From the NCBI RefSeq assembly GCF_033439725.1, contig NW_026944385.1, forward strand, positions 3,009,001 through 3,073,000: a DNA stretch of 64,000 nt, read 5' to 3'. This document shows, one piece after another, positions 48,403-60,170 of the stretch. The stretch's first letter is position 1. Each line of letters starts with the position of its first letter. Position numbers and translations under genes: made by a program. The DNA comes from Neurospora tetraspora (lineage: Eukaryota > Ascomycota > Sordariomycetes > Sordariales > Sordariaceae). Under the pieces are notes generated by a model, which searched no databases, was not told the DNA's origin, and saw nothing but the letters and a program-made list of their open reading frames with translations.

Positions 48403-50223
48403 ATGGATCCAAACAGTGAGCCCGCAGCAACCCGTCGCTCAGGGCGTGCCCGCAAGCCAAACACAAGATATGCGGAACTCAGCTCTGACGACGAACTCAA
48501 TTCGCCCGCCGGCGTGAAGGCCAGCCGGAAGAGGGCGTCGCTCGACTCCAAGTCTTCAGCAAAGCTGGAAGAGTCAGCCAATCCCGAGGGATCATCGATG
48601 CTCAAGGAGTCACCCGCTACAGAGGAGCCAAAGACAGCTATTCGGCCTCGACGAAATGCCAAGCGCAAGGCAGCCCCCGAAGTCTTTGACGTGCCCGTGA
48701 ACGTCCTGGAGGCTTCGTTAGGACCATGGCAAGAGAATGAGCTAACAGAATGGCCAAGCTGGACGGACGTGGAATCTGACCCAGTCTTCTTCAATCGTAT
48801 CCTCAGACTGCTCGGCATACGGGAGGCCAAAGTGAGAGAGGTGTTGTCTGTTGACGAGGAATCGCTCCTCCTTCTCCCGTGAGTTGATAGCGCTCCCTAT
48901 GTTGCATCAAGGGCTATCAACAGGTACTGACTGCGCGTAGGGAACCTCTCTATGGCCTAGTGTTCCTATTTCAGGTCATGGAAGAGGAGGAGGAGGATCT
49001 GGAACCAGATGAGGACTTTGGATTATGGTTCGCCAACCAGGCAAGTCTCTAGTCTCTCCTTTGGCGCCTCCCTCGGTTATCGACTGTGGCTAACCTTGGT
49101 TTATAGACGACCAACAACGCTTGTGCGACAGTTGCTTTATTCAATATCATCATGAACGCCCAAGACCTTCCACTGGACACAAATCTGTCCAAGTTCAAGG
49201 AGGAATCTAGACCCCTATCTCCACCGTTGCGTGGTCACCTTCTCAGCAACAGTTCGTGGATAAGGGTAGCACATAACCATTTTGCACGGTACGTACCTTA
49301 TTCCGCTTCCCGAAGGGCTGACCATAATCGGCTCTAGCTGACGTTTCAACAGGCGTCTGGACCTTCTCAATGCAGCCCTGGCCCTCGAGAACAAGGCTGA
49401 GGAAAGCAAAAAGAAGCGGGCTAGAACCACAGCGCGCCGTAAGAAGGGGCAGGAGATCGAGGATGCCTATCACTTTGTTGCATATGTACCAAACCACCGG
49501 GACCGTAGCGTATGGGAACTCGATGGGCTGAAGTTTAACCCTCGCTACGTTGGTATGCCCCCCTTGTTCCAACGAGAGAATTGAGACAAGATGTGGCTAA
49601 CAGATAATGTAGGAAAATTCGAGGAAGGGGCGCACTGGACAAGTGTAGCCCAGCCTGTCATCCAGGAAAAGATGATGGAGTATGAAGCCGGTCAATTGGC
49701 GTTTAGCCTCCTCGCTCTTTGCGGAGACCGTCGGGCCGCACTGCGGCGTCAACTCGCTGTCAACATCCATTGCACAAAATTGCTGGATGATGCATTCGGA
49801 AGAGAATCGGCCTGGTTTGAGGAAGATAATGAGTCGCCTTCATTCAAGGACCATATCAGCAACTTCAACGACATGAGTAAACTTGACGAGTTCCAGCTCA
49901 GTGCGGACGAAGCTCAACTCATTATCGAGAGTTCAGCAGATGCCCATCAGTTGCAAGATAAAATACAGGCCGGTGGTATGGAGATGGCTGAGGCGCTGCT
50001 TTTTAGAACGGAGCTCCGCCAGAAACAGGAGCAGATTCGGGCGGAGTACTACACTGAAGTCGCTTCTGGGCCGGAAGGTGACGAGGACGGTGATTCTCAG
50101 GATGAAGATCCTGGACGGAGGAAGGACCACACACCAGCAATTCATGAATGGGTGACGAAGCTTGCCGAGCGTGGTGTGCTGAGGGAGCTACACGAACAGG
50201 TGAAATCGCGAAACGGTTCATAA
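48403..50223 (+). CDS. Ubiquitin C-terminal hydrolase, peptidase C12 (UCH37/BAP1-like)
   Basis: Cysteine protease that removes ubiquitin or small C-terminal adducts. Five exons, 48403-48878, 48941-49040, 49107-49288, 49353-49552 and 49613-50223, give 522 residues. The N terminus (1-115) is a disordered arm with an AT-hook-like RSGRARKP motif and many Lys/Glu/Ser. The UCH domain starts at WPSWTDVESDPVFFNRIL. Catalytic residues are Gln192, Cys198 in TTNNACATVA, His293 in EDAYHFVAY and Asp310 in WELDGL. A basic insert (KKKRARTTARRKKGQE, 272-287) lies between Cys and His. The C-terminal part has the extension seen in UCH37/BAP1 proteins (QEKMMEYEAGQLAFSLLAL). Intron 2 is a GC-AG intron (CAG/GCAAGT). 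Whether it binds the proteasome or chromatin is not visible; the basic, AT-hook-like arm suggests nuclear work. Confidence 0.9.
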
Positions 50224-51248
50224 ACATACATCCCTACGAGGACTGGTTATCAACTGGGAGGGTACTTGGGCCGCTTCTGAAGCAGAAAGTCATTTCCCAG
50301 GGATGCGCAAGATCAAGGGAAAAGGGCTTTGTCACGGCTCAAAGATCGGAATGTGGGTTTCGATTTCGGACAAAGCCGGGCTACCAACCAGCCCATTCCC
50401 AACGGTCAACTTAAAATTAATTTGATAAAAGTGAAACAAGTTGAAAATAGGTGTTGGGGGGTCATGACGCGCAGGAATTTTGCCATATGGTCTCTTGATC
50501 GACGATGTCTCGATGCCTTGCAAGTTGAATAACTTCCATTACAAGTCTGTATCACACGTTTCTTGTGACGTAATTTTGGACAACCTCCCATGGCCCGGTG
50601 GACGATAAGGGCAGGCGGTCAAGTGGTTGTAGCGACTCGTTAAGCCGGCAGAAAGGTGGACGCCAACGACCCAACTCCGGTTTGAGAAGGCGGTCTCGAG
50701 TCGGTCGACGACCTGGTTCCCGCCAAGGCCAGATTTTCGCTGGGCAGAAGGAATGACGGCATGACCCCTGCCACTGCCTGTCAATCATCCAGACTTTCAG
50801 AGAAGCATTGACCTGCACCACTGCCGTAGGAGGGGGACCTCGAAACTGAAAGGCACCGTGACCAACCCGACACTTTACCACCACCTTCTTGTCCTGGTCT
50901 GGTCACGTATTCATACCTGTCTTGTTCCTCCACCAACAAACATTCTTCCCCTTCCTCTCGATTTTTGCTAGAAAAGGGCTGTAAAAGCATCTGTCTTGAC
51001 CTTTGGTGAGCATCTCCTGCCAGTATCCCTTCTGGAACACCATCTTCACATGTATGCAGAGGCGACTAAATAGCAGGCTGCATCTTTTCTCAGAGCCCCA
51101 ACTGACCAACTTTTTTTAAAAGACCCTCCTTGCATCCGGCGACAACGAAAAAAAAAAAACCACGACAAGCGCCAGACACAACAACATCCATTTCTTCCGT
51201 TCACGAAGTCCCAAGTGAATCTTCAACTCCATCTACGCAACCGCAATC
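50224..51248. other. Spacer between the UCH gene and PS synthase
   Basis: About 1 kb without recognisable gene. The last 150 bases are A/C-rich (including an A10 run) and probably the leader of the next gene. Confidence 0.5.
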
Positions 51249-52424
51249 ATGTCGAAACGGCCGAGCCATGCGTCGGTCGCCAATGGCGCCGCAACCCAGG
51301 ACGACTCAACCTCCGCCGCTGTTACCGAGTTCGATCGCTGTATGTTTTCCTTCCTTATCCCCGGCTTTCCGCGAACCCGGTCGATATCATCTACCATCCG
51401 CTGTTCGAAAGAACCAAACCATTCGGCGCTTAATGCAGACAATTGTTGCTAACATGGCGCGTCAATCGGCAGCTCACGACAAGCAGAAAATTCTCTTCTC
51501 TACAGATGCGGGGCACTTCTCTCTGATCCGCGCGATGCACCTCGCGGATCTCATTACTGAGTTGAATGGTTAGTTTCTGTCTCTTGGTATCCTCTCGCGC
51601 ATTCTGTCTGGTTGGGGTAGGGAGCCGGCGCTTGTGACACTGGGCTTTCGGGCTATAAGCACCAAAGAAGCAAGGTCGTCACGAACTACGCGGTTTCCCG
51701 GAAGGACAATGTCGACGCATAACTTCTGCGCGAGTTGGGATGTTATAGGATGACGTGGGAACAGAATGCTAACGCCTTTGCAACTCTCCTAGGCCTTTGC
51801 GGTATTCTCTCCCTCTTCTCCTCTTTGCGGTACTGCCTTGGCGACCCCGCCGACAAGACCAACCTCTACTACGCGCTTGCCTTCCTCCCCTTCGGCCTGT
51901 TTTTCGATTTCATGGATGGCAAGGTAGCGCGTTGGAGGAAGAAGAGCAGCATGATGGGCCAAGAGCTGGACTCGCTGGCTGATCTGGTACGTACAATATT
52001 ACCTCCCCCCATCCAGGACATCAAACATTCTGACTCGTAACCCCCCATCCACCAGATCTCCTTCGGCGTCTCTCCCGCCGTCGTCGCCTTCGCCATCGGT
52101 ATCCGCACCCCTCTCGACCATCTCTGCCTCGGCTTCTTCATCCTCTGCGGCCTCACCCGCCTCGCCCGCTTCAACGTGACCGCGACCGCCATCCCGAAGG
52201 ACGCCAACGGCAAGGCCGCCTACTTCGAGGGCACGCCGATCCCCACGACGCTCGGTCTGGACGCCATCATGGCCTACTGGGTGTCAAAAGGCTGGATCCA
52301 TGACTCGCTTCCGTGGGGTACCATGTTCCAGGGCACCGCGCTCGAGTTCCACCCTATTGTGCTCATCTTTATGATCCACGGGTGCTTGATGACGAGCAAG
52401 ACCATTCACATTCCCAAGCCTTGA
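51249..52424 (+). CDS. cho1: CDP-diacylglycerol-serine O-phosphatidyltransferase (PS synthase)
   Basis: ER membrane enzyme that makes phosphatidylserine from CDP-diacylglycerol and serine, the entry to the de novo PE/PC pathway. Four exons, 51249-51339, 51506-51568, 51793-51986 and 52056-52424, give 238 residues. The CDP-alcohol phosphotransferase motif is complete: Asp93-Gly94-x2-Ala97-Arg98-x8-Gly107-x3-Asp111-x3-Asp115. Membrane helices include LCGILSLFSSLRYCL, LYYALAFLPFGLFFDFM, VSPAVVAFAIGI, LCLGFFILCGLTRLARF and IVLIFMIHGCLM. PS synthase marks are GHFSLIRAMHLADLITELNG before the motif and FEGTPIPTT after it. The first two introns (166 and 224 nt) are long for this window. The exon 1/2 junction (T/GTATGT to CTACAG) was chosen because it restores YAGHFSLIR; it is the least certain join. 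Confidence 0.92.
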
Positions 52425-53145
52425 AACTATGGGGCCTGCAGGGTTTACGAAATTGTGACGAGAGGACAACGACGGGATGGATAAAGGTGTTTATGGAAAG
52501 GGAAAGGGCCTGGATTTCAACAAGGAAGAGGCCTGCTACGAGTTGGACGTGGGTGGGAAAGAGAAAGGGAAGACTGAGAAAGGCTCTGAGAAAGGTCTTG
52601 AGCAGGAAAGCAAAAGGCGAGAGAATCCTTCATCAGGTGAACAGCCGAGATAAAAAGAAAACGAAGAAGAATGAAAGAAGAAGGAAACTAGCCGTTGGTC
52701 TGTAGGGGGTTTTGGGAATTGTTGAAACGACTATCATGCCTGCTCTTTTTCTCCCGCCATTTCCTTTTCTGGTTACTATCAGGTGTAGTACGAGTGTGTG
52801 CTTTTCTATTTAGAATACAAATACCCTCTACCTCTTCCCCGCCTTCGGCCTCTACTCCGTACTCCGTACTCCGTCTACGCGGAGATTTGTCTATAATTCG
52901 CATTTCGATCTGCGCAGAAAGGCACCAATGCGCCCGGGCGACAGACCACAAAACCAACGAATAGCATCAAAAGCCTCAAAACATGAACAAAGATGAATCG
53001 CCTCTTTCTCTACCTTTCTGTAACAAGCATATGCTAGACTAAATGCTCCGACTATAACCCGTACTCCTACCTACTCCATCTTGCTCCCAACATGAACTTT
53101 TGAATATTTATTCTTGCTTTATGTACTCCCTTACTTTAGTTTGAT
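52425..53145. other. Convergent spacer between PS synthase and ThrRS
   Basis: Shared 3' region containing three copies of TACTCCG; no gene. Confidence 0.5.
52853..52873. repeat. TACTCCG heptanucleotide x3
   Basis: Three perfect tandem copies of a 7-base unit in the convergent spacer. Confidence 0.9.
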
Positions 53146-55713
53146 TTAAGCCTTGACCTCCTCCTTGGCGGTCTCCTCCTTGGCAGCCTCCTCCTTCTTG
53201 GGGTTGTGAGCAGGGAAAGGGTTGTACATGCCGCGATCGGCCTTGAGCGCGCGAAGCTTCTCGACGGCCTCATCGAGAGGGTAGGGCACGTCACGCGCCT
53301 GGGTAGAGGTGTCGTCACGGTAACGGATGTTGACCTTGCGGTTGGTCTTCTCGTCGTCGCCGACGACGATGATGAAGTTGTCTGTGTGGAGGGGGATGTG
53401 TGGTTAGAAGGTGTATTATTTTCGCCAAAGGGGTAAAGGACCTGGGTTAGGTCCCGGAGGAGACTTGACGGGACTTACATTGAGCGAGCTGAGCGGAACG
53501 AATCTTCTTCTGGAGGGTATTGCCACTGCTGTCGACATCTGTTGTTGTGGTTTGGTGTCAGTGTTTGTTATTCAACGGTAGTGACAAAGGGATAGATGCA
53601 TGATAGTGAGTAAGGGGGTAAACATACCGACGTGGATCTTCTCCTTCTTGAGGGTCAGGGCAACCTCCTTGGCGTAATCAAGGAAGCCCATGCCGACGGG
53701 GATGACCATGACCTGGCGGGGCGACATCCAGAAGGGCCACTTGCCAGCAAAGTGCTCGGCAAGAATGGCAGTGAAGCGCTCGATGGAGCCAGCCATGGCA
53801 CGGTGGATCATGACGGGGCGGGCGCAGCCGGGGGCAAGAGGCTTCTTGACAAGAAGAGCCTTCTTCTTCTTCTCCTCACCCTCCTTGGGGGCCTCCTCCT
53901 CCTTAGGAGCCTCAGGCTCGGGGGCCTTGGGGGCGGGCTTGCCCTCATCCTGCTTGGCCTGGGTCTCAGCGGTCATGTACTCGAGAGAGAAGTTGATGGG
54001 CTGCTGGAAGTCGAGCTGGATGGTGGCGCACTGCCAGGGGCGGTTGAGGCAGTCCAAAACAGCAATATCGATCTTGGGGCCGTAGAAGGCACCATCGCCC
54101 TCGTTCAGCTCCCAGGTGCCACCAGTAGCAGTGGAGAACTCATCGAGAGCCTCCTTGAGGCGAGCCTCGGCGCGGTCCCAGGTCTCGATCTCACCCATGT
54201 ACTTCTCGGGGCGAGTAGAGAGCTTCATCTTGAAGGTGAGACCAAGCATGCCGTAGAAAGACTGCATGAAGTCAAACAGATCGGCAACCTCGGCCTTGAT
54301 CTGATCCTCACGGCAGAAGATATGAGCATCATCCTGCTGGAATCTGCGCACACGGGTGAGGCCGGAGAGAGCACCGCTGGCCTCGTTTCTGTGGAGCACA
54401 CCGAAATCAGCAAGCCTGAGGGGGAGCTCCTTGTGGCTGCGATCACGGTGACGGAACATCATGGCGTGGGCAGGGCAGTTCATGGGCTTAAGACCAAACT
54501 GCTCCTTGTCAACGTCAAGGATGAACATGTCATCCTTGTAGTGGGCCAAGTGGCCGGACTGCTCCCAAAGGGAGACGTTGAACATGTTGGGAGTCATAAC
54601 CTCGTCGTAACCGCGCTTCCAGTACTCCTCCTTGATGTATTCCATGATGGCGTTGTTGATGCGCATACCGTGGGGCAGCCACATGGCGGAACCGGGCGAG
54701 CACTCCTCGAAGTAGAAGAGCTCCTGCTGCTTGCCAATGAGGCGGTGATCGCGCTTGGCAGCCTCCTCAAGGAACTTTTTGTGAGCGGCCATTTGCTTCT
54801 TGTCAGGGAAAGAGACACCATAGATACGCTGGAGGGAGTCGTTGTTGGCGTCACCAAGGAAGTAGGAAGAAGAGTTCTTCATGATGGCGAAAGCCTCGAT
54901 TCTGCTGGTATCGGGGACGTGAGGACCACGGCAGAGATCGATAAGGGGGCCGTTACGGTAGACAGTGGTTCTGGTGCCGTCGGGGATCTTGTCCTTGATG
55001 ATGTGCTGCTTGTATGGGTTGTAGGCGAACATCTTGAGCAGATCCTCCTTGCTCATCTCCAGTCTCTGGAAAGGCTGCTTCTCCTTGACGATCTTGGTGA
55101 CGATGTTCTCGAGGGGCGCCCAGTCGCTAGACTGGACGGCGGCACCGCCGGGAAGAGCCATTTCGTAGTAGAAGCCGTTGTCAACGGGGGGACCAATGCA
55201 GAGGGAGCAGCCGAATCTGCGCTCGCAGGCCTCACCGAGGATGTGGGCACTCGAGTGCCAGAAGACGAACTTGCCCTGGTCGTCGTTGAAGTCGAGGAGT
55301 TCCAGCTTGCAGCTCTTCTCGAGAGGACGCTCGAGATCCCATAGTGTCTCTCCGTCGATTCTGGCGACAACGGTGCGCTTGAAGAGGGAGTTGGAAATGC
55401 CCTTTGCGATCTCGGCGGGGGTGATCTCGTAGGCCTTGCCGGCCTTGGTGGTGCCGTCGGGCATGGTGATAAGGATGTCATCGTGGGGGCGCTTGGCCAG
55501 CTCCTCCTGCTGCTCCTTGTACAGTCTGTCGAAGAGGTCGAGGCGCTCCTGGATGAAGGAAGGAGGGGGGTTCATCTCGAGAGGGCCGGCATCGCCGCCA
55601 GCGGCGGGGGCAGCAGCCTTCTCCTTCTTCTGCTTCTTCTCCTTCTGGGGCTTGTCGCCGCCAATGGCGACCTTCTTGAGGGTCTCGGTGACCTTTTCGG
55701 TAACCTGCTCCAT
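53146..55713 (-). CDS. ths1: Threonyl-tRNA synthetase, cytosolic
   Basis: Class II synthetase that charges tRNA-Thr. Three exons, 53628-55713, 53479-53538 and 53146-53381, give 793 residues. The Lys/Ala-rich N-terminal arm is followed by the TGS domain ([20 protein letters not shown]) and the editing domain with the conserved [16 protein letters not shown] and the DLCRGPHVP motif. The catalytic core has [16 protein letters not shown] (motif 1), [18 protein letters not shown] (motif 2), zinc ligand Cys in [10 protein letters not shown], and [11 protein letters not shown] (motif 3). The anticodon-binding domain begins at [12 protein letters not shown] and continues across the last exons ([28 protein letters not shown]). 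The C terminus is Lys/Glu-rich. A charged Pro/Glu/Lys-rich insert lies at about 581-630, just before motif 3. There is no mitochondrial presequence. A possible 5' UTR intron lies upstream (GTGAGT near 55813, TGTAG near 55770). Confidence 0.96.
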
Positions 55714-56652
55714 GTTGAAATGTGTCGATAGAACCTCGGGGGTGTTCGGTTTGCGACTGAAGGGTTCCTACAGATAACAATATCGCGGGTTCTGTCAGAG
55801 ACCCGGGCCGTGACTCACTTGGACGTGTGTGGTCGCAAAGCTTTTGGAGTAACTTGTAGAGGGACGGAAGGGCGGGAAGGAGGGGGATGTTAATGGGACA
55901 CTGGATGGGACTTTACTCACTCTGAGACACGACAGCACAGAAGGGAACGTCTGGACCGGAACGAAGGCGGCGCAAAGAGACACCGCAAGGGGAAATTTTA
56001 GGACACTTTTACCCCGCGGTCCAGATCAATTGGGGGCAAAAGTGGGGTGCTGCTGAGGCGTGTCAGTCTTGCTGCACGAGCGAGCACGAGGTGGAAGCCG
56101 CATATCAAACCCAACAGTCACGACACGGACACGGCACGGCAAGGGCGGGAACGAACCCCTGCGGGCACAAGCATCAGTGCGCGTTAAGGTACTTAACAGC
56201 GGACGCTCGGGCCATGTTATCAGCCGTCGTGCCGTCCCAACTTTTGGCACCTAAATGCCTGCCTGACCTTGCGCTACGACGATAATAAAGCCAAATAATT
56301 AGATAAGGTGCCGTCATTAGGATTCCAGGTACCGAGACGCCTCCCATTTTAGGTTTTGTCTTTACCACTAATATGACGCCGGTATTGATTTTTCAACCTC
56401 ATTCCGGCACGCGGAGAACTCTTGCTTCCACTTTGCTTCTGCATTCCCGTCCCTCTTCCCTGTGCCGATCTGCCCCAGTAGCACATCGCTGAATTTCCGC
56501 TCGACAGAGTCTCGACTCTCGACCCCAAATCCCAGAGCTGAGCTCTTTCTCCATACCTCTGACGTCCTAAACAAATCAGCTCCCGACAACTCAGCGTCCA
56601 GGATCCGGACCGGGAGATATATTGGCGACTAACACCTCGCTTGGGTGTGCAC
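55714..56652. other. Divergent upstream region of ThrRS and the F-box gene
   Basis: About 940 bases between start codons on opposite strands. The ThrRS side shows consensus donors (GTGAGT) and a TGTAG acceptor on the minus strand, compatible with an intron in the 5' UTR. No additional gene seen. Confidence 0.5.
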
Positions 56653-58902
56653 ATGGAGAGCCACGCCATGACGTCCTCGTCACTGGACCGTTTTCCCGAT
56701 GAGCTCATCCGTCACATCCTTCTATATGTCTCGCCCGAGGACAACGTCCTGAGCGTCCAGCCGGTCTCGCGACGTTTCTACCACATTGCCAACGAACCGC
56801 TGCTATGGCGATATCTTTGCCGAAACTCGTTTACTTTCTGGAAGCCTGAACACTACTTCTTCGCGAAACTGTCGGATCCGAGACCAACTACCATCGAATG
56901 GAAAAAGCTATGGCTCCGAAGGAAAGGGCAGAATCACTTGATCAAACGACTTCTAGACGAGATCCTCACGACGAGATATCACCAGCTGAAGAATATCCAG
57001 CGCATCTGTCGGTTTGGTTACGACGCCAAAGACTTTCTTTTGGAGCAATGTCACGTCGATGAATCCCATGATGACGTTTTGGCCAGAAGGTACGAGGCAG
57101 TTCTCTTGTGGCGAAGCAGCTTGGTATTTCAAGTACACTGCACTCAAGGGTTTTGTGTATTAGTCGATCCCCTCTGATGGTGACATCACAATCATTCTCG
57201 GCCCAAGTGGGATACGTCTAGATCCAAAGACCGTTCGGTTACTGAAACGTTCATCCAGGTACTATGCGAATTCAGCCTTGGACAGCATTCACAGGGGCAT
57301 GGCTGTAGAAGTATGGTCCAAGTGCTATGAGACAGGGACTGATCCGTACTCGGGGCTCGATCGTGCTCTCGGCGCATTCGACCTGTTTGTTCTGCACGAC
57401 CAGCCCCAAGACCTTGAATACGTATGTTGAACGCCCATCTCCAATGGCGAGGGCATGTTAGCTCACACCTTTTGCCACAGATACTGAGCACACTAGACAC
57501 GCTCGCCCATAGATTCTTGCTGGAGCACCCAGAACATGAGATCATGTCGACAAGGCAGAAGGCTCTAGCCTTAAATCGATGGCTGAGGGCTCAGAATCTC
57601 ATGGGGATGGAGAACGAGATCGTCAACTACCACAACCTGAGGAATTGCCTTCTAGGCCACGCCCTGTCCGACGATGAGCACCCGTCGCTTCCCATAATCT
57701 CGAGCGCCATATTTGCTTCGGTTGCCGAACGCCTCGGCATGTCAAGCGCATGCTGTGCATTCCCGAGTCATGTCCATGCATCTGTGAAGGCCCCTCCTGG
57801 CATGACCTTGGATGGTGATGTGGAAGAGGATCCCAAAGCTGAACCAGAGACCATGTACCTGAACCCGTACAAGTGGGATGGGGAGGTTACGCTCGATGAG
57901 CTAAGGAGGGCACTGGTCGAGTTGGGGTGGACTCAAGGGTCAGAGGTGTTCCTTAGGGCGTCGCCTGTGCCAATCATCATCCTCCGAACAGCGGCAAATA
58001 TCAAAGCCGCCACCAGTCGAATCCAAAATCTCGCCGACCGATCAGGGGAGCCCATCGAGGTCGAAGCGAAGCGGTTGCGGGCGGGTCATCCAGACATTAA
58101 CGTGGAGGCGGCCAAGTATGCCTCGATGTGGGCGGAACTGATGGTTAAGCCGGTTTCTAGTGTCCACTGGGACCATAGCCTCGAAGCCTTCCTGCACTCG
58201 TTTGCCATGTCATGGGGCGAAGACGCCTGGATCGTTCGCAAATATCTTCTTCCGTTGTACGAACAATTCGTCGCATCGCAGCCGCACGTGCGCAACCGCG
58301 CCGGATGGGAAAACGTTCGCGAGATCCTGAACATGCTGGACAACCTCGACAGGCGGGAGGCGGTCGTCACCCGTCGCTGGACGCAGGAGATGCAGGAGCG
58401 CGTGCGCTACAGGATCGGCCAGGTCTTCCGCCACAAGAGGTACGGATGGATCGGAATCATCAACGGCTGGGCAGCCGGGTCTGCGGGCCTTCCGGTTCCG
58501 CATTACCTTGATGGTTACGAGGATGAGGTCCAGTCTCCTACAACTTCTCCCAGATCTTCAGGGGATAGGTTGCACTCAGAAGGCCTTGGCTTAAGGCCTC
58601 AGTTGGCCAGAGTGTTTTATACATGCATGTATGTGGCCGTGTCGTCCTCTCATCATCTTCCCTTTTCACTTTTACGCTTGTCTCCACTGTCAACTTCTTG
58701 CTAATCGACTAGTCACAACAGGAGTTCTAAGAGACCCAGGATTGACCGCCTGCGTGTGGCTCAGAATAGCATCGAGATTATCACCGATCCTGACTTGATT
58801 CCCGAGTCGCTCAAATTCTTGGCGGGCAAGTACTTCAAGCGGTTTGACAGGGAAACCTGCACTTTTATCTCGAACATCAAGGAATCGTATCCTGACGACT
58901 AG
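56653..58902 (+). CDS. F-box protein with SirB1-like and YccV (hemimethylated-DNA-binding) domains, FBXO21-like
   Basis: Likely substrate receptor of an SCF ubiquitin ligase. Four exons, 56653-57089, 57259-57421, 57481-58628 and 58713-58902, give 645 residues. The F-box lies at about 10-56 (LDRFPDELIRHILLYVSPED, VSRRFYHIANEPLLWRYLC). A middle region matches the transglutaminase-like/SirB1 part of FBXO21 (ALGAFDLFVLHDQP, NLMGMENEIVNYHNLRNCLL, MYLNPYKWDGEVTLDELRR). The YccV-type beta-barrel begins near residue 505 (YRIGQVFRHKRYGWIGIING), with AGKYFKRFDRE at the end. The first intron was set at AG/GTACGA to CATCCAG/G because this rebuilds LARRYYA, as in FBXO21. An alternative 40-nt intron at 57124-57163 would add an unconserved stretch and be very short. 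The bacterial YccV homologue binds hemimethylated DNA; in eukaryotic F-box proteins the domain's ligand is unknown. Confidence 0.87.
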
Positions 58903-59593
58903 GTTTTCGTTCGGAAGTTACTGGGGAGGTGAAAAAAGAGGCCGATGGATGCGAAAAAAGGGGCCTCGGGAGATGTGTGTATCATATTGTATCTGTAAAA
59001 TAGTGTTTTTGGCCCCGGAATTGTTGTAGGAATAAGGAACCGTATGTATACCCTATACAACAAGGCCACTGGGTCACAATGAGATGGATGAGCACATCTG
59101 TCTTCAAGTTGTAGGATTCATGATTACTGCCAGATTATCCAGACGGGAACACTATTACAACGAAACTGCATGAGCATGTTTGTCCTCAAAGTGCAGCAGG
59201 GTTTATGAATACTACCAGATCAGCTCTAAAATAACGACACTAGATCAGCACCGTGCTTAAATCTGAGTATGTATACATATTATCATTTCATGCTTTATCT
59301 TTACGTCTACTTTCGACAACCGCTCGACACAAGCTTTTCTGTCCTCCAGTTCCTCCCGGCTCCGCCTGCCCTTTCCATTCGCTTGAAGAGTAAGTACCCT
59401 TTCTACCCAGCCTTTTTATTCGTTTCCGCCCGTTGTCATTAACCGCATTACCCTGAGTGTCATCTCATCTCATTCCATCCCATCGTATTACAATTCCATC
59501 CCATGTCATCCCCGCATTTCTGGGTCCCTTGTTTATCGTTGATATGATTCCTCCCTTGAACGAGTGTCGTGTACGGTCGTATGTGCGTTGTCG

Positions 59594-59651
59594 CGTATAT
59601 GTATGTATGTGTGTGTGTGTGTGTATGCGTATGTGTATGTGTATGTGTATG
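59594..59651. repeat. TG/TATG microsatellite
   Basis: Alternating GT with GTAT interruptions over about 58 bases, reading GTATGTATGTGTGTGTG and then (GTATGT)n. Confidence 0.9.
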
Positions 59652-59690
59652 GGTATAAAGGGGGGTGGGTATCTCTCTTTGAAAATGCTG

Positions 59691-59721
<31 letters not shown>
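59691..59721. repeat. Poly-A tract of 31 bases
   Basis: Uninterrupted A run 40 bases after the TG microsatellite. Length is uncertain by nature. Confidence 0.95.
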
Positions 59722-59722
<1 letters not shown>

Positions 59723-60170
59723 CAAAACAATGCATCCGGCCAGTTCTTCCCAAAAAATTGTCGTTATAGCGAGTGGACGAGTTTCGTGGCCCAAATAAGA
59801 AAATCAAACAAAAACGCCGATTTGATGCAACCCGTTGTTGGTATGAAATTCTCAAAACACCACCTGGGTATCATGCATCATCATCATCTCGACACAGTCT
59901 TTTAGTCAACGTCTCTGTTGACAAAGCGGCTCGGTGCAGCTTCTCTCGGGGGTTAGTTCGTCAAGAAGCGGACTCGTCCGCTTTTGGTAAGTCAACCAAG
60001 CCATGTAGGGCGTTCAGGAACGGACTAGGAGGAAAAAAGGTCCCAATGGTCCGACCAAGTCACCCTACTGGCAAGGCTGTATATCGCACCGCATCGAAGC
60101 GGAGTGCGCGGGCGGTGTTCTCAGAAGAAGAGAATTTGTGTCGCATGAAACAAGCCCGAACGAACCCCTT

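Larger units (their letters stand above)
58903..60170. other. Convergent spacer with simple repeats
   Basis: About 1.27 kb between the F-box gene and the YTP1-like gene, both ending here. It holds a TG-rich microsatellite and a long A tract. Short frames overlapping these repeats are artefacts. Confidence 0.5.

Noticed and set aside
53632-55344. 570-codon open frame antisense to ThrRS
   Set aside because: It mirrors a strongly codon-biased, highly conserved gene; rare stop codons on the opposite strand are expected. No domain is recognisable in it.
59460-59905. Several frames containing Phe, Lys or His-Thr runs
   Set aside because: They are translations of the poly-A and TG repeats, not genes.
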